NCBI GenBank assembly: GCA_049601975.1
Contig: JBMYRC010000008.1
Coordinates: forward strand, 1-64,000
Length of the DNA: 64,000 nucleotides
Direction of reading: 5' to 3'
DNA from: UBA6544 sp049601975
Lineage (GTDB): Bacteria > Pseudomonadota > Alphaproteobacteria > UBA8366
The notes beneath the pieces were generated by a model, which saw only the letters and a list, made by a program, of their open reading frames with translations, ran no database searches and was not told the DNA's origin. Positions within the stretch are counted from its first letter, which is position 1. The number at the start of each line of letters is the position of its first letter. Made by a program: the position numbers and the translations under genes. Shown piece by piece: positions 52,210-60,559 of this stretch.

Positions 52210-53481
52210 ATGACCGACGCGACGCGGCAATCTGACGAACCTATCCTCACCGCGGACGGCATCCTGCTTAAAGTAAGCCTGGCCCGGGCGTTGCGACGGA
52301 AAAAATTGCAAGCCTTGTTACTGGTGGCACCACTTTTCCTTTTTATCATCATCACGTTCTTCGTGCCGATCGTGGATATGCTGTTTCGCTCGGTCGAAAA
52401 TTCAATCATCAGCGAGATCCTACCGCGCAGCACCGCGCTACTTGCTAAATGGGATGCGGAAGGCAACGCGTTACCGTCTGAAGCGGTCTTCGCGGCCATG
52501 GTAAAGGACATCAAGGAAGGTCGGAAAAACCGAACGATTAGCCGCGCCGGGCAGCGCCTTAATTACGAAACGCCAGGCATGTCAAGCCTGTTCCGCTCTT
52601 CCGGACGCAAGGCGAAGAAGATTAAAAAAGGCCCATACAAGGCGGCGCTTATCAAGGTCCACAAGGCTTGGGGCGATATCGAAACATGGAAACTGATCAG
52701 ACAGTTTTCCCCCGAGTATACCGACGGATACTTCTTGGCAGCAATCGATGCCAAGCGGAAAGTCGACGGAGACCTGACACGTGTCAACGAAGAAGCTCGT
52801 ATTTATCTCCACCTATTTTGGCGAACACTAAAGTTGAGCCTGTTGATTACAGTGATGACACTCATACTCGGGTTTCCAATTGCTTACCTAATGGCTACCC
52901 TGCCGACAAAATCATCGAACATGCTGTTGATTTTCGTCCTCCTACCCTTTTGGACTTCGCTGCTAGTGCGTACAACTGCTTGGATCGCCCTACTTCAACA
53001 ACAGGGCGTGATCAACGAGCTGTTGGTCTTCGCAGGATTGGTCGGCACCGATAATCGACCACAGATGATTCACAATCAGTTCGGCAGTATAGTTGCGATG
53101 ACGCACATCCTATTGCCATTCATGGTTCTCCCGCTATTCAGCGTGATGAAGACAATTCCGAAAAGCTACGTGCGGGCGGCGGTTTCGCTCGGCGCGCACC
53201 CGTGGCTGGCATTCTGGAAGATTTACTTCCCCAATACAGTGCCAGGGATCGGCGCTGGCGCCATTCTCGTGTTCATCTTAGCCATCGGCTACTACATCAC
53301 CCCAGAACTAGTCGGCGGCACAGAAGGAACCTTCATCTCCAACCGCATCGCCTATCACATTTCGGGTTCGCTAAATTGGGGCTTGGGGGCGGCGCTCGGC
53401 GTAATCCTGCTCGGCGTAGTCATCGCGCTCTATCTCATCTACGACAAGATCATCGGCATCGACAACATGAAGCTCGGCTAA
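52210..53481 (+). CDS. ABC transporter permease, PotB-like, with large loop after the first membrane segment
   Basis: A 423-residue inner-membrane permease, longer than E. coli PotB (about 285). One hydrophobic segment lies at about residues 35-60 (LLLVAPLFLFIIITFFVP). About 140 hydrophilic, lysine-rich residues follow before the second segment near 205. The remaining five or so segments and the EAA loop (YVRAAVSLGAHPWLAFWKIY) are normal. The extra loop would face the periplasm and could contact the receptor. It pairs with the next permease, whose ATG is one base after this stop. Confidence 0.9.
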   Translation: MTDATRQSDEPILTADGILLKVSLARALRRKKLQALLLVAPLFLFIIITFFVPIVDMLFRSVENSIISEILPRSTALLAKWDAEGNALPSEAVFAAMVKDIKEGRKNRTISRAGQRLNYETPGMSSLFRSSGRKAKKIKKGPYKAALIKVHKAWGDIETWKLIRQFSPEYTDGYFLAAIDAKRKVDGDLTRVNEEARIYLHLFWRTLKLSLLITVMTLILGFPIAYLMATLPTKSSNMLLIFVLLPFWTSLLVRTTAWIALLQQQGVINELLVFAGLVGTDNRPQMIHNQFGSIVAMTHILLPFMVLPLFSVMKTIPKSYVRAAVSLGAHPWLAFWKIYFPNTVPGIGAGAILVFILAIGYYITPELVGGTEGTFISNRIAYHISGSLNWGLGAALGVILLGVVIALYLIYDKIIGIDNMKLG

Positions 53482-53482
53482 G

Positions 53483-54337
53483 ATGGCGCAACTCCCACCT
53501 TATCTTTCGTTTCCAGAACGCCTGTGGCATTACGGCTTTCGAATTCTGTGCGGGCTAATCTTTTTCTTCCTGATCTTCCCCTTGATTGTCGTCGTTCCGC
53601 TTTCCTTTAACTCGGTGCCGTTCTTTACCTTCACCAAGGAGATGTTGGCGCTCGATCCGGCCGGATATTCGTTAAAGTGGTATGAAGATTTCTTCTCGAA
53701 CCTAAATTGGCAAGGCGCAGTGCGAAACAGCGTCATCATCGCTTTCTTCGCGACTTTGTTATCGACGACCTTGGGCACGTTGGCGGCGCTTGGCTTGTCA
53801 CGCCCAACAATGCCGGCAAAGACCTTGATCATGAGTCTGTTAATCTCGCCAATGATTGTACCGCTGATCATTTCAGCTGCGGGTATGTTCTTCTTTTACT
53901 CCCGCATTGGCCTGCAGGGCACGCATCTTGGCGTCATTCTAGCCCACGCCGCCCTCGGAACGCCCTTCGTCGTCATTACGGTGACCGCGACCTTGGTCGG
54001 ATTCGACAACAGCTTAATCCGCGCTTCGTCCAGTCTGGGGGCGTCGCCAACAACAACCTTTTTCAAGGTCATCGTGCCGCTAATTCTGCCGGGCGTTATC
54101 TCAGGCGCTCTCTTCGCGTTCATCACGTCCTTTGACGAAGTTGTCGTCGTTCTCTTCGTCGGCAGTTTCAGACAACGCACGATTCCATGGCAGATGTTCT
54201 CCGGCATCCGCGAACACATCAGCCCGACAATCCTTGCTGTGGCCACTATCTTAGTGATCGTTTCGATCGGTCTGTTATTCGCAGTGGAGCTGCTGCGAAG
54301 ACGCGGAGAACGCTTGCGCGGCGTCCAGGAGACGTGA
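53483..54337 (+). CDS. ABC transporter permease, PotC-like
   Basis: A 284-residue inner-membrane permease of normal length with about six hydrophobic segments. The EAA loop reads LIRASSSLGASPTTTFFKVIVPLILPGV (shown in two joined parts) and is followed by SGALFAFITSFDEVVVVLF, very close to PotC-type permeases. It completes the ATPase-receptor-PotB-PotC operon after creatinase. The tight junction with the preceding gene indicates coupled translation. Confidence 0.92.
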   Translation: MAQLPPYLSFPERLWHYGFRILCGLIFFFLIFPLIVVVPLSFNSVPFFTFTKEMLALDPAGYSLKWYEDFFSNLNWQGAVRNSVIIAFFATLLSTTLGTLAALGLSRPTMPAKTLIMSLLISPMIVPLIISAAGMFFFYSRIGLQGTHLGVILAHAALGTPFVVITVTATLVGFDNSLIRASSSLGASPTTTFFKVIVPLILPGVISGALFAFITSFDEVVVVLFVGSFRQRTIPWQMFSGIREHISPTILAVATILVIVSIGLLFAVELLRRRGERLRGVQET

Positions 54338-54380
54338 TCAACTTTACAGCAACTGTAGTTTCGGATTCCTGGGGGCCACG

Positions 54381-54545
54381 ATGAGTATAACCCTCTGCGT
54401 TATCTTATCAATCGTCACGATCGCCATCGGCATTCTCACCCTTCGTGTTGGCCTGCGCTCCGGTGGCACGGCCGCCAAGGTAGGCGGCGCTATGATTTCC
54501 GTCATAGGCGTACTTGGATTAATTTCCTGCTTTGCGGCTGAATAA
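54381..54545 (+). CDS. Small membrane protein, 54 residues
   Basis: The ATG at 54381 has GGGGG about six bases upstream and opens a 54-residue frame ending in TAA. The peptide has two hydrophobic helices, residues about 2-22 (ending TIAIGILTL) and 36-52 (GGAMISVIGVLGLISC), joined by a short basic turn (RVGLRSGG, then AAK), so it would form a hairpin in the inner membrane. I do not recognise it. It lies 43 bases after the PotC-like gene and could be the last gene of that operon. Support is the ribosome site, clean hydrophobic pattern and position. Confidence 0.6.
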   Translation: MSITLCVILSIVTIAIGILTLRVGLRSGGTAAKVGGAMISVIGVLGLISCFAAE

Positions 54546-54555
54546 AAGCAAACCC

Positions 54556-55602
54556 ATGGCGAAGAATACGGCTTTAGTCGCAGGTGCCCTTGGCGTCGTG
54601 GTTCGTGCAACCATGACTTATCTCGCGGACAAGCCAGATTGGGATGTCATCGGTCTTTCTCTTTCCCAGCGCGCACCGGATTTCCAGACCGCCACCCGGT
54701 TTCTACAGCACGATCTCACGGTACCACTGCGTGCCGCGACGCCCTCCGCAATCTGATAGACATTATGCATGTATTCTATTGCGCCTATGCACGGCGATCT
54801 AAAGTTGCCGAAGAAGTCGAGCCCAATCTGGCCATGTTACAGAATTTTGATGTCGGGATTGGAGCCGGTCACGAGTAATCTATCCCGCGTCCAATTGGTG
54901 CACGGCAGCGAATGATATGGCTGCCACCTCGGGCCATACAATACATCGCCAGGGAAGATGAAACGCGTCCAGCCATACCATGCTTAAGTTTCAAACAGCA
55001 GGCTTGGTTCGAAGCGCATCAATAGGGCAAACAATGGTCATGGTCAGCGGTCCGAGCGCATGAAATTTGCGACTTCGCCGTTGGAAGCCCCGTATCGTAT
55101 TTGAGCCTTCTTGCCTGTTTCGGTTCTATTACCGCGCATTTAGGACGACCGCTCTCATTTCCAGCTAAATAAGGCGCCTTTCGATCCTTGTGTAAACCTA
55201 CTGAAGCAAGCTATCTCGGCAAGGCCATGTCCTGCTCGCCAATGTGAGAACGAGGCTGACAATGTGATCAACGGTGATACTTTTCGGTGGGAACAATTAC
55301 GGCCAAAAATTACACACTTCTTCGAGGTGGCACTGGGTCCTGTGGGCACTTTAGACCTCATCCAGTTCATCGAAGACAACGCTCAAACATGGCAATCCAT
55401 TCGCGAAAAACACCAACTGAAAGACTATCGTCTTTCGGAATTGGCGAGCGGAAAATTTGGGAATTGGGTCTATTCAACCGACTACGATATTGTTTCCTCA
55501 ACTACGAAATTACGCCAGGCCGGATGGCATAAAATGGTTAACAGCGAGGCGATGTATCCGCGACTTCTGGCGGAACTACGCACCCAGCGGATCATCCCTT
55601 AA
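54556..55602 (+). pseudogene. Heavily decayed PRISE/VEP1-like SDR (NAD-dependent epimerase-type)
   Basis: Fragments in two frames align in order with one extended SDR of the progesterone 5-beta-reductase/iridoid synthase-like group. They are ALVAGALGVVVRATM and DWDVIGLSLSQRAPDF; HVFYCAYARRS and VEPNLAMLQN; VQLVHGSE-stop-YGCHLGPYNT; GKQWSWSAVRAHEICDFAVG; HLGRPLSFPAK; VINGDTFRWEQLRPKI; and a clean C-terminus ending RTQRIIP. Stops interrupt at 54754, 54913, 55023 and 55170, and the frame changes near 54760, 54880, 54950 and 55190-55260. The gene is plainly dead. This explains a stretch of about 850 bases that would otherwise seem empty. Live relatives reduce enones with NADPH. Confidence 0.85.
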
Positions 55603-55604
55603 AA

Positions 55605-57215
55605 TTAGACTCGGGCGTCCTCAAGCACCATCGCCGCTGCCTTCTCTCCGATCATGATCGACGGTGCGTTGGTGTTTCCGGACGTGAGCGTTGGCATGAT
55701 GGACGCATCCGCCACCCGCAGTCCCTGGATGCCTCGTACCCGAAGCCGCTCATCGACCACGCCCATTTCATCCGAGCCCATCTTGCAGGTGCCCACCGGA
55801 TGGTAGGTAGTCTCCGCAGAGGCTTTAACCCATTCTATGATCTCATCATCCGTTTCCAGCGCTGCCCCGGGCGCTAATTCCGTAACCTGCAAATCAGCCA
55901 AAGCGGGTGCGGTCATGATCGAACGGGCAATGCGTACGGCGATGACCGTCAGATCCGCGTCGACCTGAGCCGACAGGAAATTAAAATCAATCGCCGGTTG
56001 GGTTCGCGGGTCGGACGAGGTGACGTGGATACTGCCTTTACTTTCAGGTCGCATCGGATGCGCATAACAGGTCATACCGGATTGCGACGAGATTTTCGGT
56101 GCGGGATTGGATTCGTACAACATCGGAACCCAGCCTAGTAACAAATCAGGTGCCTCCAACCCTTCACGCGAACGGACAAATGCCCGGAGGGGTGCCGCGA
56201 CCATCCCAAACATGCCCTTGCCGAACAGCGCATATTTAAGGACCTGCGCGATAAGGCCCAGCCCTCGCCCCCGATCATTGAAGGTGTACCCCTTCGCGCC
56301 GATCGACCAACGGGTGCGAGGAGCAAAATGATCGCGAAGGTTTTCACCAACGCCAGGCAACGCGTGATTGACCGCAATACCCAAGCCCTGAAGGCGCTCA
56401 GGCTGTCCGATGCCCGACAGTTCCAGCAATTGCGGCGAATTGATCGAGCCGCCGCTGACCACCACTTCGCGGGTCGCATGGGCCTCACGCACGGTCCCAC
56501 CCACCGTATAGCGCACACCCGTGCAGCGTTTGCCATCAAGCAAAAGGGTCTCGGTTAACGCGTCGGTTTGGATGCGTAGGTTGGGGCGTTTACGGATCGG
56601 CTCCAGATAGCAATGCGCGGTGCTCATACGGCGGCCTTTGGAAATTGTCGCCTGGCTCATCGCGATACCGTCCTGGCTAGCGCCGTTATAATCCGGATTA
56701 TGCCGGACGCCAACTTCACTGGCGGCCTTGATCACCGTCGCGAAAAGCGGGTCGCTCGCATCGGGGTCGGTCACACGTAACGGTCCCTCGCGCCCCCGAA
56801 ATTCATCGTCACCGCCATCCTCATAGTTCTCCATTGCCTTGAAATGCGGCAGGACATCTTGATAGCTCCAGCCTCGATTTCCCATTTGCGCCCAGCTGTC
56901 AAAATCCTGTGCCTGACCGCGAACGAAGGCAGTACCGTTGATAGAGCTGGAACCTCCAAGCATCCGTCCGCGCGGCACGTAGAGGCTGCGTCCATTCGCG
57001 TTCACTATGGGCTCCGAATGATAACGCCAATTCGCCTTCGGATTATGAAGCAGCTTGGCATACCCGAGCGGGACGCGGGACCAGTGATGACTCGCCGGCC
57101 CGGCTTCCAACAGCAAGACCCGGTTTTTCTCATCCGCCGAAAGCCTGTGGGCGACAGCTGCCCCCGCGGACCCCGCGCCGACGATGATATAGTCATAAGT
57201 CTCTTCACTGCTCAT
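55605..57215 (-). CDS. GMC-family FAD oxidoreductase (choline dehydrogenase-like)
   Basis: A 536-residue flavoenzyme. VGAGSAGAAVAHRLS near residue 12 binds FAD. RGRMLGGSSSINGTAFVRG is GMC signature 1, and SGGSINSPQLLELSGIG signature 2. TYHPVGTCKMG carries the catalytic His, and the C-terminus has TNAPSIMIGEKAA. It oxidises a primary or secondary alcohol, giving electrons to oxygen or a quinone. Being the last gene of a five-gene catabolic operon, it probably acts on an intermediate alcohol of that route and not necessarily on choline (inference). Confidence 0.93.
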   Translation of the reverse strand: MSSEETYDYIIVGAGSAGAAVAHRLSADEKNRVLLLEAGPASHHWSRVPLGYAKLLHNPKANWRYHSEPIVNANGRSLYVPRGRMLGGSSSINGTAFVRGQAQDFDSWAQMGNRGWSYQDVLPHFKAMENYEDGGDDEFRGREGPLRVTDPDASDPLFATVIKAASEVGVRHNPDYNGASQDGIAMSQATISKGRRMSTAHCYLEPIRKRPNLRIQTDALTETLLLDGKRCTGVRYTVGGTVREAHATREVVVSGGSINSPQLLELSGIGQPERLQGLGIAVNHALPGVGENLRDHFAPRTRWSIGAKGYTFNDRGRGLGLIAQVLKYALFGKGMFGMVAAPLRAFVRSREGLEAPDLLLGWVPMLYESNPAPKISSQSGMTCYAHPMRPESKGSIHVTSSDPRTQPAIDFNFLSAQVDADLTVIAVRIARSIMTAPALADLQVTELAPGAALETDDEIIEWVKASAETTYHPVGTCKMGSDEMGVVDERLRVRGIQGLRVADASIMPTLTSGNTNAPSIMIGEKAAAMVLEDARV

Positions 57216-57254
57216 AGGACGTGCCTGTTATTGTCTAAATCGAAATAGGTCGCA

Positions 57255-58106
57255 TCAACCAACGTCCCAGGCATCGCCTTTCGCGTCGCTACGGATCACA
57301 TCAACACCACTGGGATCGATTGTTCGGCCATAGAGTTCCGCATTATTGGAATGCCCGAGCTGTTGGAGCGACATCGCGGATTGCAACGCCGTCCAAAGAC
57401 CTTGCGCGTCTTGCGCTTGATTGACCGATTGTTTGGCGAGGCGAAGACCAACCGTGGGCCGAGACGAGATACGATTCGCGAGCGACATCGTAAACTCTTC
57501 CAGCTCCTCACGTGGAACTACATGATTGACCATGCCGAGGGAACGCGCTTCTCGGGCCGACATGACGCCGCCGGTGAACAGCATTTCCTTTGCCTTCCGT
57601 GCGCCGAACTCCCAAGGATGACCGAAATACTCGACCCCGTTGACGCCAAACGCGACAACCGGATCGGAGAAAGTCGCATCCTCGCTCGCGACGATCAGAT
57701 CGCAGACCCAAATTAGCATCAACCCGCCAGCAATCGTCTTGCCATGTACCTGCGCAATAGTCGGCTTTGGAATATTCCGCCAGCGCCAACACATACCGAA
57801 GTAAATTTCTTCTTCGCGCGCTTGGCGCCCCTCGACACCCGGTTGCTCGAAGCCGCCCCACGGCGAAATCGTCTCGTATTCCGACATCTCGGTTTTATCG
57901 CTGAGATCATGACCGGAACAGAAATGCGGACCGTCCGCCGCCAAAACGATCACCTTCACATTCGTGTCTCGAGAGGCCCTGTCGAAGGCGTCATTCATCT
58001 CGTATGTCATTTGTTTGCTCTGCGCATTGCGCTGGGCGTCGCGTGCCAAGACGATGCGGGCGACATGCTCCGACGGCATTTCGTAGCGGATGGTCGTATA
58101 AGTCAT
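57255..58106 (-). CDS. Crotonase-family protein lacking both usual catalytic glutamates
   Basis: A 283-residue enoyl-CoA hydratase-like protein: VARIVLARDAQRNAQS, ADGPHFCSGHDLSDKT (oxyanion region), VHGKTIAGGLMLIWVCDLIV and FSDPVVAFGVNG. Where hydratases carry two glutamates (GGxE and PEI) this protein has methionine and valine. The CoA-binding and oxyanion features remain, so it may catalyse a reaction other than hydration, such as hydrolysis, isomerisation or C-C cleavage. It lies 39 bases upstream of the GMC gene and 27 bases downstream of the acyl-CoA ligase gene in one operon. Confidence 0.88.
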   Translation of the reverse strand: MTYTTIRYEMPSEHVARIVLARDAQRNAQSKQMTYEMNDAFDRASRDTNVKVIVLAADGPHFCSGHDLSDKTEMSEYETISPWGGFEQPGVEGRQAREEEIYFGMCWRWRNIPKPTIAQVHGKTIAGGLMLIWVCDLIVASEDATFSDPVVAFGVNGVEYFGHPWEFGARKAKEMLFTGGVMSAREARSLGMVNHVVPREELEEFTMSLANRISSRPTVGLRLAKQSVNQAQDAQGLWTALQSAMSLQQLGHSNNAELYGRTIDPSGVDVIRSDAKGDAWDVG

Positions 58107-58133
58107 CGATTTATCCCTGTTTAGAATATGGAA

Positions 58134-59654
58134 TCAGCTACAATAGGGAGCACGCAATGTGCGTTTATTCACTTTTCCCATGGTATTGCGCCCGAGATCA
58201 TCGCAAAACGCTACAGACCGTGGACATTTATAGTGTGTCAGACGCTCCCGGCACCACGATATCAACTCATCCGGCAATGGTCCGGCTTCCGGGTCGTGTA
58301 AGACCACCAATGCCTTAAGCTCTTCCCCCATTTCCGCGTGCGGCACACCGATACAGGCAACGTCACGAACCGCCGGGTGTCCCAGCAATACATGTTCAGC
58401 CTCCGCCGGGTATATATTCACGCCGCCGGAGACAACCATGTCACTGAAACGATCGGTGATGTAGACGTAACCGTCTTCATTCATGTAACCGATCTCGCCG
58501 AGCGTGAAAACGCCAGGAGCGATATGGGCCTCGGCGGATTTCTCGGGATTGCCGTGATAGACGACGCCGCGCCCGCTCGTATCGCGAAAATAGAGCCTGC
58601 CTTCGGTGTCCGGTGCGACTGGTTCGTTATCGTCATCGAGCACGATGGCTTCAAATGGCGCCAACGACCGACCGACGGAGCCCGGATACTTGAGCCATTC
58701 TTCAGAATCAATACGGCAAGTGACACCAACTTCGGTGGCCCCGTAGGCCTCGGCAAAGATTGGCCCCCACCACTCGATCATTCCCCGTTTTACGTCAACA
58801 GGACATTTCGCACCGGTGTGACTGACTCTTTGCAGGCTGGAGAGGTCGTATTGGCTCCGGGTGTCGGCGGGTAAGTCCAGCAACCGTATAAAATGCGTCG
58901 GCACCATTGTGGTACTGCCGATCCGATAGCGTTCAATTGTTCGCAGAGTCTTCTCTGCATCGAAACGGCCGAGTATCACGGATGGAACTCCCGCCGCCAG
59001 TAACCGCGTCCCGGCGAGTGGACCCGTATGATACATAGGCCCGACCACAAGATGCGTCCCGCATCCTGCAACTAGATTTTTCTTCAATGCTTCCAAATGC
59101 TCAGCCACGCTGGCACCGCCTGCGAACATAGTCGGTGGCAGTTCCGTGCCCTTGGGTCGCCCCGTAGTCCCGGATGTGTAAAGGAGATTCGGCTTTGGCG
59201 ACAAATCCTCGCGCGCCGACGCCCCAGATTGAGCCGCCATCCAGTCAGCAAAATTAACGATCTCGCGATGCTCCGTGTCCCAACCAATAATGACGTCGAC
59301 ACTTGCCATGTGTGCGGCTTGCACGCCGCGCGTAGCCGTAGCCCCATCGACGAACACAACCGTGGCGCCGGAATCCCGCAGGATAAAAGCGGTTTCCGCC
59401 GCCGTGAGATGAAAATTAACAGGGACGACGGATGCTCCGGCAAGCAATCCACCGAGATTGGCGAGCGATGTTTCAATCGCATTCTCGGCAAAGACCGCAA
59501 TTCGCCGATCCGGGCCTAAACCCATGGCAATTAGACCGTTCGCAACGCGGTTTAGAGCATCATCGAGTTGTGCCCAATCCAACGCGCGCCGTTCGTCTCG
59601 AATGGCAATTTCATCGGGACGCAAAGCGGCGCACGCCGCAGCAAACCCAGGCAT
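58134..59654 (-). CDS. Acyl-CoA synthetase (AMP-forming ligase)
   Basis: A 506-residue ANL-superfamily ligase that activates a carboxylic acid to an acyl-CoA via acyl-AMP. LLYTSGTTGRPKGTELP is the P-loop, EAYGATEVGV motif A5, and YITDRFSDMVVSGGVNIYPAE the A8 hinge with the conserved Asp/Arg. The C-terminal GKVNKRTL supplies the catalytic lysine. Acid type is not readable. ATG at 59654 follows the stop of the dioxygenase gene by seven bases; a frame from 59744 would run 80 bases into that gene and is rejected. Confidence 0.92.
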   Translation of the reverse strand: MPGFAAACAALRPDEIAIRDERRALDWAQLDDALNRVANGLIAMGLGPDRRIAVFAENAIETSLANLGGLLAGASVVPVNFHLTAAETAFILRDSGATVVFVDGATATRGVQAAHMASVDVIIGWDTEHREIVNFADWMAAQSGASAREDLSPKPNLLYTSGTTGRPKGTELPPTMFAGGASVAEHLEALKKNLVAGCGTHLVVGPMYHTGPLAGTRLLAAGVPSVILGRFDAEKTLRTIERYRIGSTTMVPTHFIRLLDLPADTRSQYDLSSLQRVSHTGAKCPVDVKRGMIEWWGPIFAEAYGATEVGVTCRIDSEEWLKYPGSVGRSLAPFEAIVLDDDNEPVAPDTEGRLYFRDTSGRGVVYHGNPEKSAEAHIAPGVFTLGEIGYMNEDGYVYITDRFSDMVVSGGVNIYPAEAEHVLLGHPAVRDVACIGVPHAEMGEELKALVVLHDPEAGPLPDELISWCRERLTHYKCPRSVAFCDDLGRNTMGKVNKRTLRAPYCS

Positions 59655-59661
59655 CCGCCAG

Positions 59662-60549
59662 TTAGACCGACATATAGGCTTCCGTCGGCCCACCGCGCAC
59701 GGTCGTGCGAATGAACCGCCGGGCCTCGTCGAGCGGATAATCAAGGCGCCCCGAATGCATCACCCCGCCACGGTTGTCCCACATGATGGTATCACCGACG
59801 GTCCATTGGTGTTCCCAATGGTACTCCGCGCGATCTATCCAATCGAAGAGAATATCCAGCAATTCCTCGCTCTCTTCGTCGGGTATATCCAAAATGCGCG
59901 ACGCAAGAAGTGGATTGGCATAAATGGCCGGTCGGCGTGTCTTCGGGTGAATATTGATCGCCGGGTGCGTCGCGGAGGCTAGCGCTTGCGCCTTACTGTC
60001 AAGCGCGGACGCTGCCTTCGCAGCGCTCTTGTTACGGGTATGCCCGCCATAGGGAAACTCAACGTATTTGCCTATTACCCGCTGTTTCAAATCATCGGGC
60101 ATCTCCTCAAACGCCCTAGCCACATTCGAGAAGCAAGTATTCCCGCCCCTCGACGTCACTTCCAATGAATGCAGTAAAGTCGCTTTCGCCGGTTCCGGAT
60201 CGTAGGACAAGTCGGAGTGCCAGCCATCCCGAAGGTTCTCAATAGCACCCCGCCGCGCACCGGCCTCGTCGAAACTACCGTCCACCTTGCGATTGGTCAT
60301 GTTTACGACTTCCGGTGCTTCCGGGTGTTGATAGGCACGCTGCACATGCGGTTGCAGGTCTCCAAACTGGCGCGCGAATGCGACCAATTCCTGTGGTGTC
60401 ATTGGCTGTTCACGGAACAACAACACCCCGTAGTCGAGGAAAGCTTGCTCCACCGCCGCCAAATCATCACCTGACAGTGGTACCTTGACGTCGACACCTA
60501 CAGCCTCGGCACCACCGACATCACTCATCGAGCGGAATTCTACAGTCAT
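59662..60549 (-). CDS. TauD/TfdA-family 2-oxoglutarate-dependent dioxygenase
   Basis: A 295-residue Fe(II)/2-oxoglutarate oxygenase. The iron triad is His and Asp in WHSDLSY plus His in GGVMHSGR. Arg in RRFIRTTVRG binds 2-oxoglutarate. YGVLLFREQPMTPQELVAFA is a typical N-terminal segment. Family members hydroxylate taurine, 2,4-D, carnitine precursors and many other acids. ATG at 60549 is ten bases after the dienelactone hydrolase stop; a frame from 60666 is rejected. In the operon, it could hydroxylate the substrate before or after CoA activation (inference). Confidence 0.92.
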   Translation of the reverse strand: MTVEFRSMSDVGGAEAVGVDVKVPLSGDDLAAVEQAFLDYGVLLFREQPMTPQELVAFARQFGDLQPHVQRAYQHPEAPEVVNMTNRKVDGSFDEAGARRGAIENLRDGWHSDLSYDPEPAKATLLHSLEVTSRGGNTCFSNVARAFEEMPDDLKQRVIGKYVEFPYGGHTRNKSAAKAASALDSKAQALASATHPAINIHPKTRRPAIYANPLLASRILDIPDEESEELLDILFDWIDRAEYHWEHQWTVGDTIMWDNRGGVMHSGRLDYPLDEARRFIRTTVRGGPTEAYMSV

Positions 60550-60559
60550 TTCAGGTGCT

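Noticed and set aside
59655..59744. Extended N-terminus of the acyl-CoA ligase from 59744
   Set aside because: It would overlap the dioxygenase gene by about 80 bases and reads as an arginine-rich shadow of that gene.
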